In this document: one piece after another, positions 53,489 to 64,000 of the stretch
Layout of the letters: every line of letters starts with the position of its first letter
Numbering within the stretch: the stretch's first letter is position 1
From: Pseudomonadota bacterium
Lineage (GTDB): Bacteria; Pseudomonadota; Gammaproteobacteria; Burkholderiales; Burkholderiaceae_C
Assembly (NCBI GenBank): GCA_018242005.1
Contig: JAFECU010000300.1
Location: 29,358-93,357, forward strand
DNA: 64,000 nucleotides
Direction of reading: 5' to 3'
The notes under the pieces: model-generated
What the model saw: the letters and a program-made list of their open reading frames with translations, nothing else
What the model was told of the DNA's origin: nothing
Database searches by the model: none
Translations under genes and position numbers: made by a program

Positions 53489-54934
53489 GTGAAAATCTTC
53501 CAGCGCGAGCAGCGCTCCCTCTTCGGCGAGATCCTGGACTGGATGCTCACGCCGCTGCTGCTCCTGTGGCCCGTGAGCCTGGCGCTGACCTGGCTCGTGG
53601 CCCAGGGCCTGGCGAACAAGCCGTTCGATCGCGCGCTCGAATACAACGCCCATGCGCTCGCGCAGCTGGTCACGGTGCAGGACGGGCGCGTGCTGTTCAA
53701 CCTGCCTCAGCCGGCCAGCGAGATCCTGCGCGCCGACGAGTCCGACATCGTCTACTACCAGGTGCTCTCACCCACGGGCGAATACCTGTCGGGCGAGCGC
53801 AACCTGCCGCGGCCGCCGCACGAGGAGCGCGTGATCTCCGGCGAGGTCAAGCTGCGCGATGCCGAGATGCGCGGCATCGACATCCGCGTGGCCTATATCT
53901 GGGTGCGGGTGCCGCTGCCCGGCGCGCCGGCCGCCCTGGTGCAGGTGGCCGAGACGCGCTCCAAGCGCAGCGTGCTGGCCACCGAGATCATCAAGGGCGT
54001 GATGCTGCCGCAGTTCGTCATCCTGCCGCTGGCCGTGCTGCTGGTATGGCTGGCCCTGGTGCGCGGCATCAAGCCGCTGCACCAGCTGGAGGAGCGCATT
54101 CGCGCGCGCAAGAGCGACGACCTCTCGCCGCTCGACCACAAGGCCGTGCCCATGGAGGTGGCGCCGCTGGTCGATTCGGTCAACGACCTGCTGCAGCGCC
54201 TGCAGGAGTCCATGGCCACGCAAAAGCGCTTCCTGGCCGACGCCGCGCACCAGCTCAAGACGCCGCTGGCCGGCCTTCGCATGCAGGCCGACCTGGCCCA
54301 GCGCGAGGGCATGAGCACCGAGGAGCTGAAACGGTCGCTGCAGCAGATCGGCCGCTCGTCGATCCGCGCCACGCACACCGTCAACCAGCTGCTGGCCCTG
54401 GCGCGCGCCGAGGGCGGCAGCGCCGTGGTGCAGCGCCAGAGCGTGGATCTCGCGCGCCTGGTGATCGAGGTGGTGCGTGACAGCGTGCCGCGCGCCATGG
54501 ACAAGCACATCGACCTGGGCTATGACGGCGTCGAGCCCGGCACCAGCGGCGTGTCGATGGACGGCAACCCCACGCTGCTCAAGGAGCTGGTGCGCAACCT
54601 GGTGGACAACGCCATCAACTACACACCCTCCTCGGCGGCGCAGCCGGGCATGGTCACGGCGCGTGTGCTGCCCGACCGATTTGCCCATTTGGTGCTGCTG
54701 CAGGTCGAGGACACCGGCCCCGGCGTGCCCGAGTCCGAGCGCGAGCTGGTCTTCCAGCCCTTTTACCGCGCGCTGGGCACGGATGCCGACGGCTCCGGGC
54801 TGGGCCTACCCATCGTGCGCGAGATCGCGCGCCAGCATGGCAGCGAGGTGGTGCTGGAGGAGGTGAGTCCCGGCGCCGCCATGCCGGGCGCGCGTTTCAG
54901 CGTGCGCTTTGCGGCCAGCAATGCCGGTGCGTGA
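53489..54934 (+). CDS. Sensor histidine kinase (TctE/QseC-like)
   Basis: The 481-residue protein has TM1 (MLTPLLLLWPVSLALTWLVA), a periplasmic sensor of about 125 residues related to the TctE N-terminal domain (NLPQPASEILRADESD), and TM2 (FVILPLAVLLVWLALV). A HAMP-like linker and HisKA with His254 (LADAAHQLKTPLAGLRMQADL) follow, then the ATPase boxes NLVDNAINYTP, EDTGPGVPESER and GSGLGLPIVREI. GTG 53489 has only a weak ribosome site. It pairs with the preceding regulator. Confidence 0.93.
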   Translation: MKIFQREQRSLFGEILDWMLTPLLLLWPVSLALTWLVAQGLANKPFDRALEYNAHALAQLVTVQDGRVLFNLPQPASEILRADESDIVYYQVLSPTGEYLSGERNLPRPPHEERVISGEVKLRDAEMRGIDIRVAYIWVRVPLPGAPAALVQVAETRSKRSVLATEIIKGVMLPQFVILPLAVLLVWLALVRGIKPLHQLEERIRARKSDDLSPLDHKAVPMEVAPLVDSVNDLLQRLQESMATQKRFLADAAHQLKTPLAGLRMQADLAQREGMSTEELKRSLQQIGRSSIRATHTVNQLLALARAEGGSAVVQRQSVDLARLVIEVVRDSVPRAMDKHIDLGYDGVEPGTSGVSMDGNPTLLKELVRNLVDNAINYTPSSAAQPGMVTARVLPDRFAHLVLLQVEDTGPGVPESERELVFQPFYRALGTDADGSGLGLPIVREIARQHGSEVVLEEVSPGAAMPGARFSVRFAASNAGA

Positions 54935-55007
54935 GCCCCAATCCTTCGCCCCGGCCGGGGTGTCCAAGGCGCAGAATGACGCCCTCGCATTCCATAACCT
55001 GAGACTC

Positions 55008-55985
55008 ATGAAGAACACCCTCACCTCCATGCTCGCGGCCCTGTCCGTCATGGCCGCCGGCGGAATTTCCACCGCCCATGGGCAGGACCTGCCGACCAAG
55101 CCGATCCACATCGTCGTGCCGTTCACGCCGGGCGGGGCGCAGGACATCGTCGGCCGGGCCATAGGCACCAAGCTGGCCGAGCGCATCGGCCTGCCGGTCA
55201 TCGTTGACAACAAGCCGGGCGCGGGTGGCGTGATCGCCGCCGAGGCGGTGGCCAAGGCAGCGCCCGATGGAACCACGCTGTTCCTGGCCAGCGGTGGTGC
55301 GATCTCCATCGCTCCCAGCCTGCTGAGCAAGCTGCCCTACGACCCGGCCAAGGACTTCGCGGCGATCGCCATGCTGGTGGACACGCCCATGACCGTGGCC
55401 GTGCGCACGGACAGCCCGTTCAAGACCCTGGCCGAGCTCATAGCCGCGGCCAAGAAAACCCCGGGAAAGATCAGCTTTGCATCCACGGGCAACGGCACCA
55501 TCACCCACCTGACGGGCGAATTCCTGGCGCAGCGCGCGGGCGTCAAGATGCTGCATGTCCCCTACCGCGGCGCCGGCCCGGCGATCACCGATGTTCTCGG
55601 CGGGCAGGTGGACTTCATCGTGACCAGCGTGGCCTCGGCCGAGGCCATGGTCACCGGCAAGAAGATGCGCGTGCTGGGCACGTTCACGGACCGGCGCATT
55701 GCCAGCCTGCAGGGCGCCCCCACCGTGGCCGAGGCCACGGGCCTCAAGGGCATGGAAGTGCCGGTGTGGGCCGGCCTGCTGGCGCCGGCCAAGACGCCGC
55801 CGGCCATGCTCAAGCGGCTGGAGGCCGAGGTGGTCGCCGTCTGCCAGTCGCCCGCCATCCATGAACAGTTCGACAAGCTCGGCGCCCTGTCCCTGTGCGC
55901 CACTGCGCCCGAGCTCGACCGCATGATCAAGTCCGATACGCAGCGCTGGGCCGAGGTGATCAAGCAGGGAGGGATCCAGGAATGA
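55008..55985 (+). CDS. Orphan Bug-family (TctC-like) periplasmic solute-binding protein
   Basis: The 325-residue protein has a signal peptide (LTSMLAALSVMAAGGISTAHG, cleaved before QDLPTKP). The Bug landmarks follow: IHIVVPFTPGGAQDIVGRAI, VDNKPGAGGVIAAEAVAKA, GKISFASTGNGTITHLTGEFL and VPYRGAGPAITDVLGGQVDF. Such proteins bind carboxylates or amide-containing acids. No TctA or TctB membrane subunit accompanies it. It follows the kinase gene by 73 nt and overlaps the next gene by 4 nt, so it may be a sensor subunit for the kinase, as BctC is for BctE in Bordetella. Confidence 0.92.
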   Translation: MKNTLTSMLAALSVMAAGGISTAHGQDLPTKPIHIVVPFTPGGAQDIVGRAIGTKLAERIGLPVIVDNKPGAGGVIAAEAVAKAAPDGTTLFLASGGAISIAPSLLSKLPYDPAKDFAAIAMLVDTPMTVAVRTDSPFKTLAELIAAAKKTPGKISFASTGNGTITHLTGEFLAQRAGVKMLHVPYRGAGPAITDVLGGQVDFIVTSVASAEAMVTGKKMRVLGTFTDRRIASLQGAPTVAEATGLKGMEVPVWAGLLAPAKTPPAMLKRLEAEVVAVCQSPAIHEQFDKLGALSLCATAPELDRMIKSDTQRWAEVIKQGGIQE

Positions 55986-57055
55986 CACAGCAGAACATCC
56001 ATGTGGGCATCGCCGGGGTCGGAGGCATCGGCCTGGCCAACGCCGCCTGGCTGCGGCAGGCAGGGTTCAAGGTCACGCTGTGGTCGCCGCGCGGCACGGG
56101 GCTCACGGGCCCGGCGCCCTGCGCGTTGCACGCCACGGGCGTGGTCGAGGGCAGCTTCGAGGTGCAGGTCGCGCCATCGGCCGCCGAGCTGGCCCGGCAT
56201 GCCGACCTGCTCGTGATCGCCGTGCCCGTGAACGGCCACAAGGCGGTCTTCGACGCCCTGGCGCCGCACCTGAGGAACGGCCAGACGCTGGTGGTGAGCT
56301 CCATGAGCTCGCTGTCGGCGCTCTATGTCTACGAACTGGCCAAGGGCCGGGGCGTTTCCATCACCGTGGTCAGCATGGGAACGACCACGCTGACGGCGCG
56401 CCGCGCCGCGCCCACCGAGGTCAAGGTCATGACGCGGCGCACGCGCCTGGGCATATCCACGCTGCCGCAGTCCGCCCTGCCACAGGCCATGCAGCTATGC
56501 CAGTCGCTGTTCGGCGACGTGTTCGACCAGGACGCGAACGCGCTGGCCAGTGCCCTCACCAACATCAACCCCGTGGCACATGCGCCGTTGGCGGTGTTCA
56601 ACTGGACGCGCATCGAGCGCGCCGAGAACTGGCCTCAGTACCACTACATGTCGCCGCATGTGGCCGGCGTGATCGTGCGGCTCGACGCCGAGCGCCGCGC
56701 GCTGGCGCGCGCCTTCGGCCTGCAGGTGCGATCCATAGAGGAACATTTCGCCAAGTCCTTCAACACCCGCTCCACGCAGCTTGCCGACATTGCGGCCGAG
56801 CTGCACGCAAGCCGCGGCGGCCCGCCGGGCCCGACCGACGTGGGCACGCGCTTTCTGGGCGAAGACGTGCCTTATGGCCTGGTGTTCTCCAGCGTGCTGG
56901 CGCGCATAGCCGGCATGCCCATGCCCTGCACGGAGACCATGATCGAGGCCTCCAGCCTGATCGCCGGCCGCGACTTCCGCGCGGAAAACGAGCTGATCGA
57001 CGCGCTGGGCCTGCGCGGCGCTACCTTGGATGGCCTGCTGGCGCGCCTGCGCTGA
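55982..57055 (+). CDS. NAD/NADP octopine/nopaline-dehydrogenase-family protein
   Basis: The 357-residue protein opens with a Rossmann motif GVGGIG (residues 12-17) in VGIAGVGGIGLANAAWLRQAGF, continues with DLLVIAVPVNGHKAVFDALAPHL, and ends with an all-helical C-terminal domain. In that domain NINPVAHAPLAVFNWTRIE carries the Asn-x-x-x-His pattern expected of opine dehydrogenases. These enzymes reductively join an amino acid and a 2-oxoacid or reverse the reaction. ATGA coupling to the Bug gene implies a joint role. Substrate unknown; a related 2-dehydropantoate-reductase-like activity is the alternative. Confidence 0.85.
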   Translation: MTQQNIHVGIAGVGGIGLANAAWLRQAGFKVTLWSPRGTGLTGPAPCALHATGVVEGSFEVQVAPSAAELARHADLLVIAVPVNGHKAVFDALAPHLRNGQTLVVSSMSSLSALYVYELAKGRGVSITVVSMGTTTLTARRAAPTEVKVMTRRTRLGISTLPQSALPQAMQLCQSLFGDVFDQDANALASALTNINPVAHAPLAVFNWTRIERAENWPQYHYMSPHVAGVIVRLDAERRALARAFGLQVRSIEEHFAKSFNTRSTQLADIAAELHASRGGPPGPTDVGTRFLGEDVPYGLVFSSVLARIAGMPMPCTETMIEASSLIAGRDFRAENELIDALGLRGATLDGLLARLR

Positions 57056-57103
57056 CGGTTTTCGAAAGGCTCCAGCAGCAAATCCTGTTGAACAGCAAAC
57101 CGC

Positions 57104-57135
57104 CGTCATCCCCGCCTTCGCGGGGATAACGGGCT
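57104..57135. repeat. REP-like palindrome, copy 2
   Basis: CGTCATCCCCGCCTTCGCGG followed by GGATAACGGG: ATCCCCGC (57108-57115) pairs with GCGGGGAT (57120-57127) around CTTC. Same CGTCATCCCCGC entry as the copy at 2619-2643. It lies between the convergent opine-dehydrogenase-like and SPOR genes. Confidence 0.7.
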
Positions 57136-57234
57136 GCGCGTAGATCGCGGACGCTGGAAGGACGAGTCAACAGATATCGTTGCTTGAGCCATTCATGTGG
57201 CTGCCGCCGGCGTGGCTCGGCTGCGCCACCCGTC

Positions 57235-57909
57235 TCAGGTGCAGGGGCGCAGTGCCTTGCCGGCCAGGGCAGGGCGCAGCGAGGCTTCGACCTGTTCGCG
57301 CTGCGACTCGCTCACGGCCGGCAGGCGCAATGTGTAGCCGGCCGTATCGCTGCGTTCCTGCACCACGCGGGCCCTGCGCACGCCCTGGGCCGCCAGCTGG
57401 TCCAGGGCGCGCCGGGCACCTTCCTCGGTGGAGTAGCGCCCCAGCGACAGGCCGGGCTCCAGTGCGGCGCCGGGGCGGTCGTAGTCCACCTTGAGGGCGC
57501 GCAGCTCCGCGCGCTTTCGGGCCACGGCCTCCTCGTCGGCGAGGCGGCCCAGGTACACCATCCAGCGGCCCGTCATCTGCACGGCCTCCAGACTCCAGCT
57601 GCCGGCGGGTAGGCGTGCGGCGGCCTGGCGCAGGGCCTCGGCCTGGCGGGCGTCGAACAGGCCCGCCTGCAGGCAGGCATGCGCAGCGTCGGTCGCCGCG
57701 CCGGTTGCGCGGGCTGTAGCCGCGTCTGTGTCGGCGCCCTTTTCCCCGGACGGCAGTAGGTGCAGGTTCTGCGGTTCTATCTGTTGCTGCAGGCGCTGCG
57801 GCTCGGACTCGCTGCTGGGCCCCAGGCCCAGGCTCTGCAGCTGGCCGTGGCACCAGGCGTAGTAGCCGGCGTTCGCCAGCAGCAGAACCAGAACGGCAAG
57901 GCGCAGCAT
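57235..57909 (-). CDS. SPOR-domain protein
   Basis: The 224-residue protein has one N-terminal TM helix (LRLAVLVLLLANAGYYAWC), a Gln/Ala-rich linker and a C-terminal SPOR domain (about residues 108-180). Landmarks of the domain are WMVYLGRLADEEAVARKRAELRAL, GLSLGRYSTEEGARRALDQLAAQGVR and YTLRLPAV. SPOR domains bind denuded peptidoglycan at division sites; family members here are FtsN/DedD-like. In related genomes this gene follows birA and coaX; here coaX is missing and REP-like repeats flank the gene. Confidence 0.88.
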   Translation of the reverse strand: MLRLAVLVLLLANAGYYAWCHGQLQSLGLGPSSESEPQRLQQQIEPQNLHLLPSGEKGADTDAATARATGAATDAAHACLQAGLFDARQAEALRQAAARLPAGSWSLEAVQMTGRWMVYLGRLADEEAVARKRAELRALKVDYDRPGAALEPGLSLGRYSTEEGARRALDQLAAQGVRRARVVQERSDTAGYTLRLPAVSESQREQVEASLRPALAGKALRPCT

Positions 57910-57983
57910 GGGTGACTTCTTTAGCGTGAAACGATGAACGGCTTCCCGTCCTTGCGGCGTCTGCCGAATTCCGGGGAACGCGG

Positions 57984-58013
57984 CCCTGGGCTCCGGCCTG
58001 CGCCGGGGTGACG
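57984..58013. repeat. REP-like palindrome, divergent copy 3
   Basis: CCCTGGGCTCCGGCCTGCGC followed by CGGGGTGACG has CCGGC/GCCGG arms around CTGC and, on the minus strand, opens CGTCACCCCGGC, a variant of the CGTCATCCCCGC entry. It occupies the birA-SPOR spacer. Confidence 0.55.
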
Positions 58014-58051
58014 GGTTTCATTTTGGCGGGACAGCGACATGGCCATGTCCG

Positions 58052-58903
58052 TCAGCCCGGCAGCGCCGCGCCGTCGGGGCGCACGCTGACCTCGGCGCTG
58101 TTGACCGCCTGCATGCCGCGCGCGGTGTGCACCAGCAGCGTGCCGTCCTCGGTCACGCCATGGGCCGTGCCCTGGCTGCCGTCGCTCAGCGTCACGCTGC
58201 GTCCGGCCAGCAGGTCGCGCTGCGCAAAGCGCGCCTGGAAGGGTGCAAAGCCCGCGTCGGCAAAGCCCAGCAGGGCCTGCACCAGCGGCGCAGCGATGCG
58301 CTCCAGGGCCGTGGCCGCGGTGAGCGTGCCATCGACCTCGCGCAGGCAGGCGGGCGGCGTGCGCAGCCCCTGGGCCAGTACGGGCAGCACGTTCAGGCCA
58401 ATGCCGACGACCACGTAGCGCGGCTCGCCGGGCGCGCCCGCCAGGCTGGCGGTCTCGACCAGAATGCCGCCGAGCTTGCGCTCGTCTTGCAGCCACAGGT
58501 CGTTGGGCCACTTGAGCAAGATGCGCGGCTGGCCACTGGCCGACGCGGGCAGGCGCGGCTGCAGGCTCTCGGCCACGCTCACGCCCACGGCCAGCGACAG
58601 GCCCGACCAGTCGCGCGGCGCCAGCGGCAGACCCAGCGAGAAGGTGAGCGCGGGCACCACGCCCGTGTCGCGGTAGATGGCCTCGCTGTGCCAGTCGCGG
58701 CCCAGGCGGCCGCGGCCGGCGGTCTGCGCCTCGGCCACGAGCAGCGTCGGCTCCTGTCGGCCGTCGCGCGCGCGGCGCATCAGCTCGCTGCTGGTTGAAT
58801 CGATGCTGGGCAGCACCTCGACGGTGAAGCCGGGCAGCAGCGGCGCCACCGCCTGCCAGATGGCCTCGGCAGGCCATTGCGCTGGGGTGTGCAGCGGGTT
58901 CAT
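58052..58903 (-). CDS. birA: Biotin--[acetyl-CoA-carboxylase] ligase
   Basis: The 283-residue protein has the ligase core: IDSTSSELMRRARDG, the biotinyl-AMP loop AQTAGRGRLGRDWHSE (about 59-74), ILLKWPNDLWLQDERKLGGILVE and VVVGIGLNV. A C-terminal SH3-like domain follows. The N-terminal DNA-binding domain of E. coli BirA is absent, so it is a monofunctional ligase, as usual in beta-proteobacteria. The ATG overlaps the stop of the SET-domain gene by 4 nt (ATGA). Confidence 0.96.
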   Translation of the reverse strand: MNPLHTPAQWPAEAIWQAVAPLLPGFTVEVLPSIDSTSSELMRRARDGRQEPTLLVAEAQTAGRGRLGRDWHSEAIYRDTGVVPALTFSLGLPLAPRDWSGLSLAVGVSVAESLQPRLPASASGQPRILLKWPNDLWLQDERKLGGILVETASLAGAPGEPRYVVVGIGLNVLPVLAQGLRTPPACLREVDGTLTAATALERIAAPLVQALLGFADAGFAPFQARFAQRDLLAGRSVTLSDGSQGTAHGVTEDGTLLVHTARGMQAVNSAEVSVRPDGAALPG

Positions 58904-59448
58904 CGCGCCTTGCTCCCTGGCTTGGAGCCGGCGGGCTGGGGCGGCAGGCCCGGCGGCGCCCAGCCACGCTTGGGCGCGAGCAGCGTGCCGCGGCAGTTCG
59001 GGCTTGCGCACCAGCAGGGGTATTCGGCCTTGAGCTTCTTCGTGTAGCGCTCCTCGATGATCAGGCCGTAGTCGTAGTTGAGCTCCTCGCCGGCCGCGAT
59101 GTTGCGCAGGGCCGTGATGAAGATGCGGCCGTCGCGCTCGTCGGCAAAGCAGTTGGGGGCGCAGCTGTGGTTGATCCAGCGCGAGGAGTTGCCGCCGTGT
59201 TTGGCGTCGATCACGCGGTCCTCGTCCACGTGAAAGTAAAAGGTGTGGTTGGGCTGCGTGGGGTCGTGCGGATGCCGGTCCTGGGCCTCCTGCCAGCTGA
59301 TGACCTCGCCCGTGTATTCGATGATGACCTCGCCCTCGGCGATATCCTGCAGCGCGAACACGCCCTTGCCATGCACGCCCGAGCGGCGCGTCTGTATGCG
59401 CCGGCCTGTGGCTGGCGTGGGGACTGCGGTGGCTGTCGTGCGGGGCAT
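58900..59448 (-). CDS. SET-domain protein-lysine methyltransferase
   Basis: The 182-residue protein is nearly all SET domain: RRSGVHGKGVFALQDIAEGEVIIEYTGEVIS (AdoMet-binding, with GKGVFA), SRWINHSCAPNCFADERDG (NHSCxPN motif), AAGEELNYDYG (the active-site ELxYDY) and a post-SET knot CWCASPNCRGTLL with three cysteines. It should methylate lysine on a protein. A basic Pro/Lys tail follows. Target unknown; ribosomal, histone-like or biotin-dependent proteins are possibilities. Translational coupling to birA is unusual enough to note. Found sporadically in beta-proteobacteria. Confidence 0.92.
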   Translation of the reverse strand: MPRTTATAVPTPATGRRIQTRRSGVHGKGVFALQDIAEGEVIIEYTGEVISWQEAQDRHPHDPTQPNHTFYFHVDEDRVIDAKHGGNSSRWINHSCAPNCFADERDGRIFITALRNIAAGEELNYDYGLIIEERYTKKLKAEYPCWCASPNCRGTLLAPKRGWAPPGLPPQPAGSKPGSKAR

Positions 59449-59555
59449 GGGAAAACTCTGTTAATTTGAATGTGTACACATGCGTGCGCGTGCGCGCGTG
59501 AAGCAAGGATTGTAGAAGCGCCTGTACGGCGCGACATGGCTGAATAGACCCACAC

Positions 59556-62480
<2,925 letters not shown>

Positions 62481-62649
62481 TGCCGACATGCGGCCCGTGC
62501 GCGAGCGCATCGCGCCACGCCGCATGGAGGCGGCATTTTCCGTGTTCCAGGGGGCACGCCTGACCTGTGTGGCCAGGGTCGCCACGCACTACGATAGGCA
62601 CACCGCCACGACCGTGGCGGCAACACCCCATAGCGGAGACCAATACACC

Positions 62650-63039
62650 ATGTTCAGCCACGTCATGCTGGGAGCCAGCGACCTCGAGAAGTCGAAGCAG
62701 TTCTACGACGCCCTCCTGGGCACCCTGGGCTGCAAGCCGGGCTTCACCGATCCGAAGGGCCGTACCTTCTGGCGCCACGCGGGCAATACCTTTGCCATCA
62801 CCGCACCCATCAACGGCGAGCCGGCCTGCCACGGCAACGGCACCACCACGGGTTTCGCGGCAGCGTCGCCCGAGCAGGCGGACGCGGCGCACGCGGCGGG
62901 CCTGGCCGCCGGCGGCGTGACCTGCGAAGATCCCCCTGGCTGGCGCGGCGAAGGCGCGGGCCGGATGTACCTGGCCTACCTGCGCGACCCGGCGGGCAAC
63001 AAGCTGTGCCTGCTGCACCGGCCCGCCAAGGCGGCGTGA
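62650..63039 (+). CDS. VOC-family (glyoxalase/dioxygenase fold) protein
   Basis: The 129-residue protein has two beta-alpha-beta-beta-beta modules: MFSHVMLGASDLEKSKQFYDALLG at the start, with His4 as likely metal ligand, and YLRDPAGNKLCLLH at the end. The middle GTTTGFAAASPEQADAAHAAGLAAGG is typical of small VOC proteins of unknown substrate. CGGAG precedes the ATG at 62650; upstream codons in frame are not conserved. Confidence 0.9.
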   Translation: MFSHVMLGASDLEKSKQFYDALLGTLGCKPGFTDPKGRTFWRHAGNTFAITAPINGEPACHGNGTTTGFAAASPEQADAAHAAGLAAGGVTCEDPPGWRGEGAGRMYLAYLRDPAGNKLCLLHRPAKAA

Positions 63040-63118
63040 GGCCGTTCACCGGCGTTGTCAACTGGCAGGCCTTGCCCGCTGCCGTGAGCGGGGGGCTTGC
63101 GACATCAAAGGATTTGCC

Positions 63119-63811
63119 ATGACCTGGACCCATCCCATCACCGCCAAATGGCCGGCGCGCCACCCCGATCGCCTGCAGCTGTACTCCCTGCCCACGCCCA
63201 ATGGCGTGAAGGTGTCCATTGCGCTCGAAGAGCTGCAGCTGCCCTACGAGGCGCACAAGGTGAGCTTTGAGAGCAACGACCAGTTTTCGCCCGAGTTCTT
63301 GTCGCTCAATCCGAACAACAAGATCCCCGCCATCCTCGACCCCGATGGCCCGGGCGGCAAGCCGCTGGCGCTGTGGGAGTCGGGCGCCATCCTCGTCTAT
63401 CTGGCGGGCAAGACCGGCCGGCTGCTGCCCCAGGATGGGGCTGCGCGTTACGAAGCGCTGCAGTGGTTGATGTGGCAGATGGGCGGCGTGGGGCCCATGT
63501 TTGGCCAGCTCGGTTTCTTTCACAAGTTTGCCGGCAAGGACTGGGAGGACAAACGGCCGCGCGATCGCTACGTGGCAGAATCGCGGCGTCTGCTGGGCGT
63601 ATTGGAGCAACGTCTTACGGAGCGCACATGGATCATGGGGTCCGACTACACCATCGCCGATATTGCCGTGTTCCCCTGGGTGCGCAACCTGGTGGGCTTT
63701 TATGGTGCCGGCGATCTGGTGGGCTTCGATGCCTTCCCGCAAGTGCAGCGCGTATTGGCGGCCTTCCTGGCGCGACCCGCCGTGCAACGCGGACTGCTGA
63801 TTCCCACTTAA
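63119..63811 (+). CDS. Glutathione S-transferase (YfcG/YghU/Ure2-like)
   Basis: The 230-residue protein has a thioredoxin-like N-terminal domain with LYSLPTPNGVKVSIALEEL (the TPNGxKVxIxLEEL signature of the Ure2/YfcG group), NPNNKIPAILDPDG and ALWESGAILVYLA. A helical C-terminal domain follows, with WLMWQMGGVGPMFGQLGFF and the YTIADIAVFPWV capping motif. Such enzymes have disulfide reductase and peroxidase activity rather than classic conjugation. It is a different subfamily from the GST at 12626. Confidence 0.93.
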   Translation: MTWTHPITAKWPARHPDRLQLYSLPTPNGVKVSIALEELQLPYEAHKVSFESNDQFSPEFLSLNPNNKIPAILDPDGPGGKPLALWESGAILVYLAGKTGRLLPQDGAARYEALQWLMWQMGGVGPMFGQLGFFHKFAGKDWEDKRPRDRYVAESRRLLGVLEQRLTERTWIMGSDYTIADIAVFPWVRNLVGFYGAGDLVGFDAFPQVQRVLAAFLARPAVQRGLLIPT

Positions 63812-63842
63812 ACCCTGCCTCGCCACACGCAAGGACCTCACC

Positions 63843-64000
63843 ATGACAGCCACCACACCAGGGAAAAGAGGCATTGCGCCTGCATATTTGATCCTTATCG
63901 CCATGCTGCTGGGCATTGCGATTGGTTACTTCGTCTTTATCGAGTTTCCGGACAAGCAGTCGGCAAAAAGCGTCGCGGGCTATATCTCCATCATCTCCGA
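63843..64000 (+). CDS. Dicarboxylate/amino acid:cation symporter (DAACS), 5' part
   Basis: Only the first 52 residues are present before the right edge. They comprise a short polar start, TM1 (YLILIAMLLGIAIGYFVFI), a loop (EFPDKQSAKSVAGY) and the start of the next helix (ISIIS), as in the DctA/GltP family of proton- or sodium-coupled carriers for C4-dicarboxylates or glutamate/aspartate. AAGGACC precedes the ATG. Substrate cannot be judged from this part. Confidence 0.85.
   Translation, partial: MTATTPGKRGIAPAYLILIAMLLGIAIGYFVFIEFPDKQSAKSVAGYISIIS

Overview
The window is high-GC bacterial chromosome. It reads as a member of the Comamonadaceae (Burkholderiales, Betaproteobacteria), close to the Acidovorax/Alicycliphilus/Melaminivora group. 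The basis is protein character: fused IorAB, the DUF3717, DUF1631 and YaeQ families, Bug-type binding proteins and the BirA-SPOR neighbourhood. A hairpin-forming intergenic repeat typical of this family, as I remember it, points the same way. The genus cannot be fixed from the sequence alone. There is no rRNA, tRNA, CRISPR array, IS element or prophage. Nearly everything is core or near-core gene content, densely packed on both strands.

Layout. 0-2.5 kb: 3' part of sucC, sucD and a TerC-family membrane protein. 3-5.5 kb: a signalling trio of PP2C phosphatase, FHA protein and metallo-beta-lactamase cyclic-nucleotide phosphodiesterase. 5.5-13.2 kb: moaC, a BepA-like periplasmic metalloprotease, a second TerC gene behind a yybP-ykoY (Mn2+) riboswitch, zinc-ribbon and DUF proteins, yaeQ, purB and a glutathione S-transferase. 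13.6-20.6 kb (minus strand): glnE followed by an RND adaptor and pump. 20.7-28.4 kb: yhdP, a nitrilase-family amidase, then a PAS histidine kinase with a FixJ-like regulator. 28.4-38.1 kb: an OmpA-like lipoprotein, mltA, a complete tripartite RND operon (outer membrane factor, adaptor, pump) and an MFS exporter. 38.2-42.4 kb: an Lrp-type regulator divergent from fused indolepyruvate ferredoxin oxidoreductase. 42.6-48.3 kb: yajC-secD-secF and a DUF1631 protein. 48.4-52.6 kb: recX, recA with two tandem SOS boxes, marR, and lrp divergent from dadA. 52.7-57.1 kb: a TctD/TctE-like two-component system, an orphan Bug binding protein and an octopine-dehydrogenase-family enzyme. 57.2-64 kb: a SPOR protein, birA, a SET-domain methyltransferase, topoisomerase III with a C-terminal SWIB domain, a VOC protein, a GST and the start of a dicarboxylate/amino-acid symporter.

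The most distinctive structure is a dispersed palindromic repeat with about seven recognisable copies. One copy encodes the hydrophobic core of the BepA-like signal peptide. Another forms a 21-bp hairpin between recA and recX, and others touch stop codons or act as terminators. Other points for follow-up are the binding-protein/opine-dehydrogenase/two-component locus, the PP2C-FHA-phosphodiesterase trio, the TopB-SWIB fusion, the SET methyltransferase coupled to birA, and a 340-bp non-coding stretch with two long-range inverted repeats.
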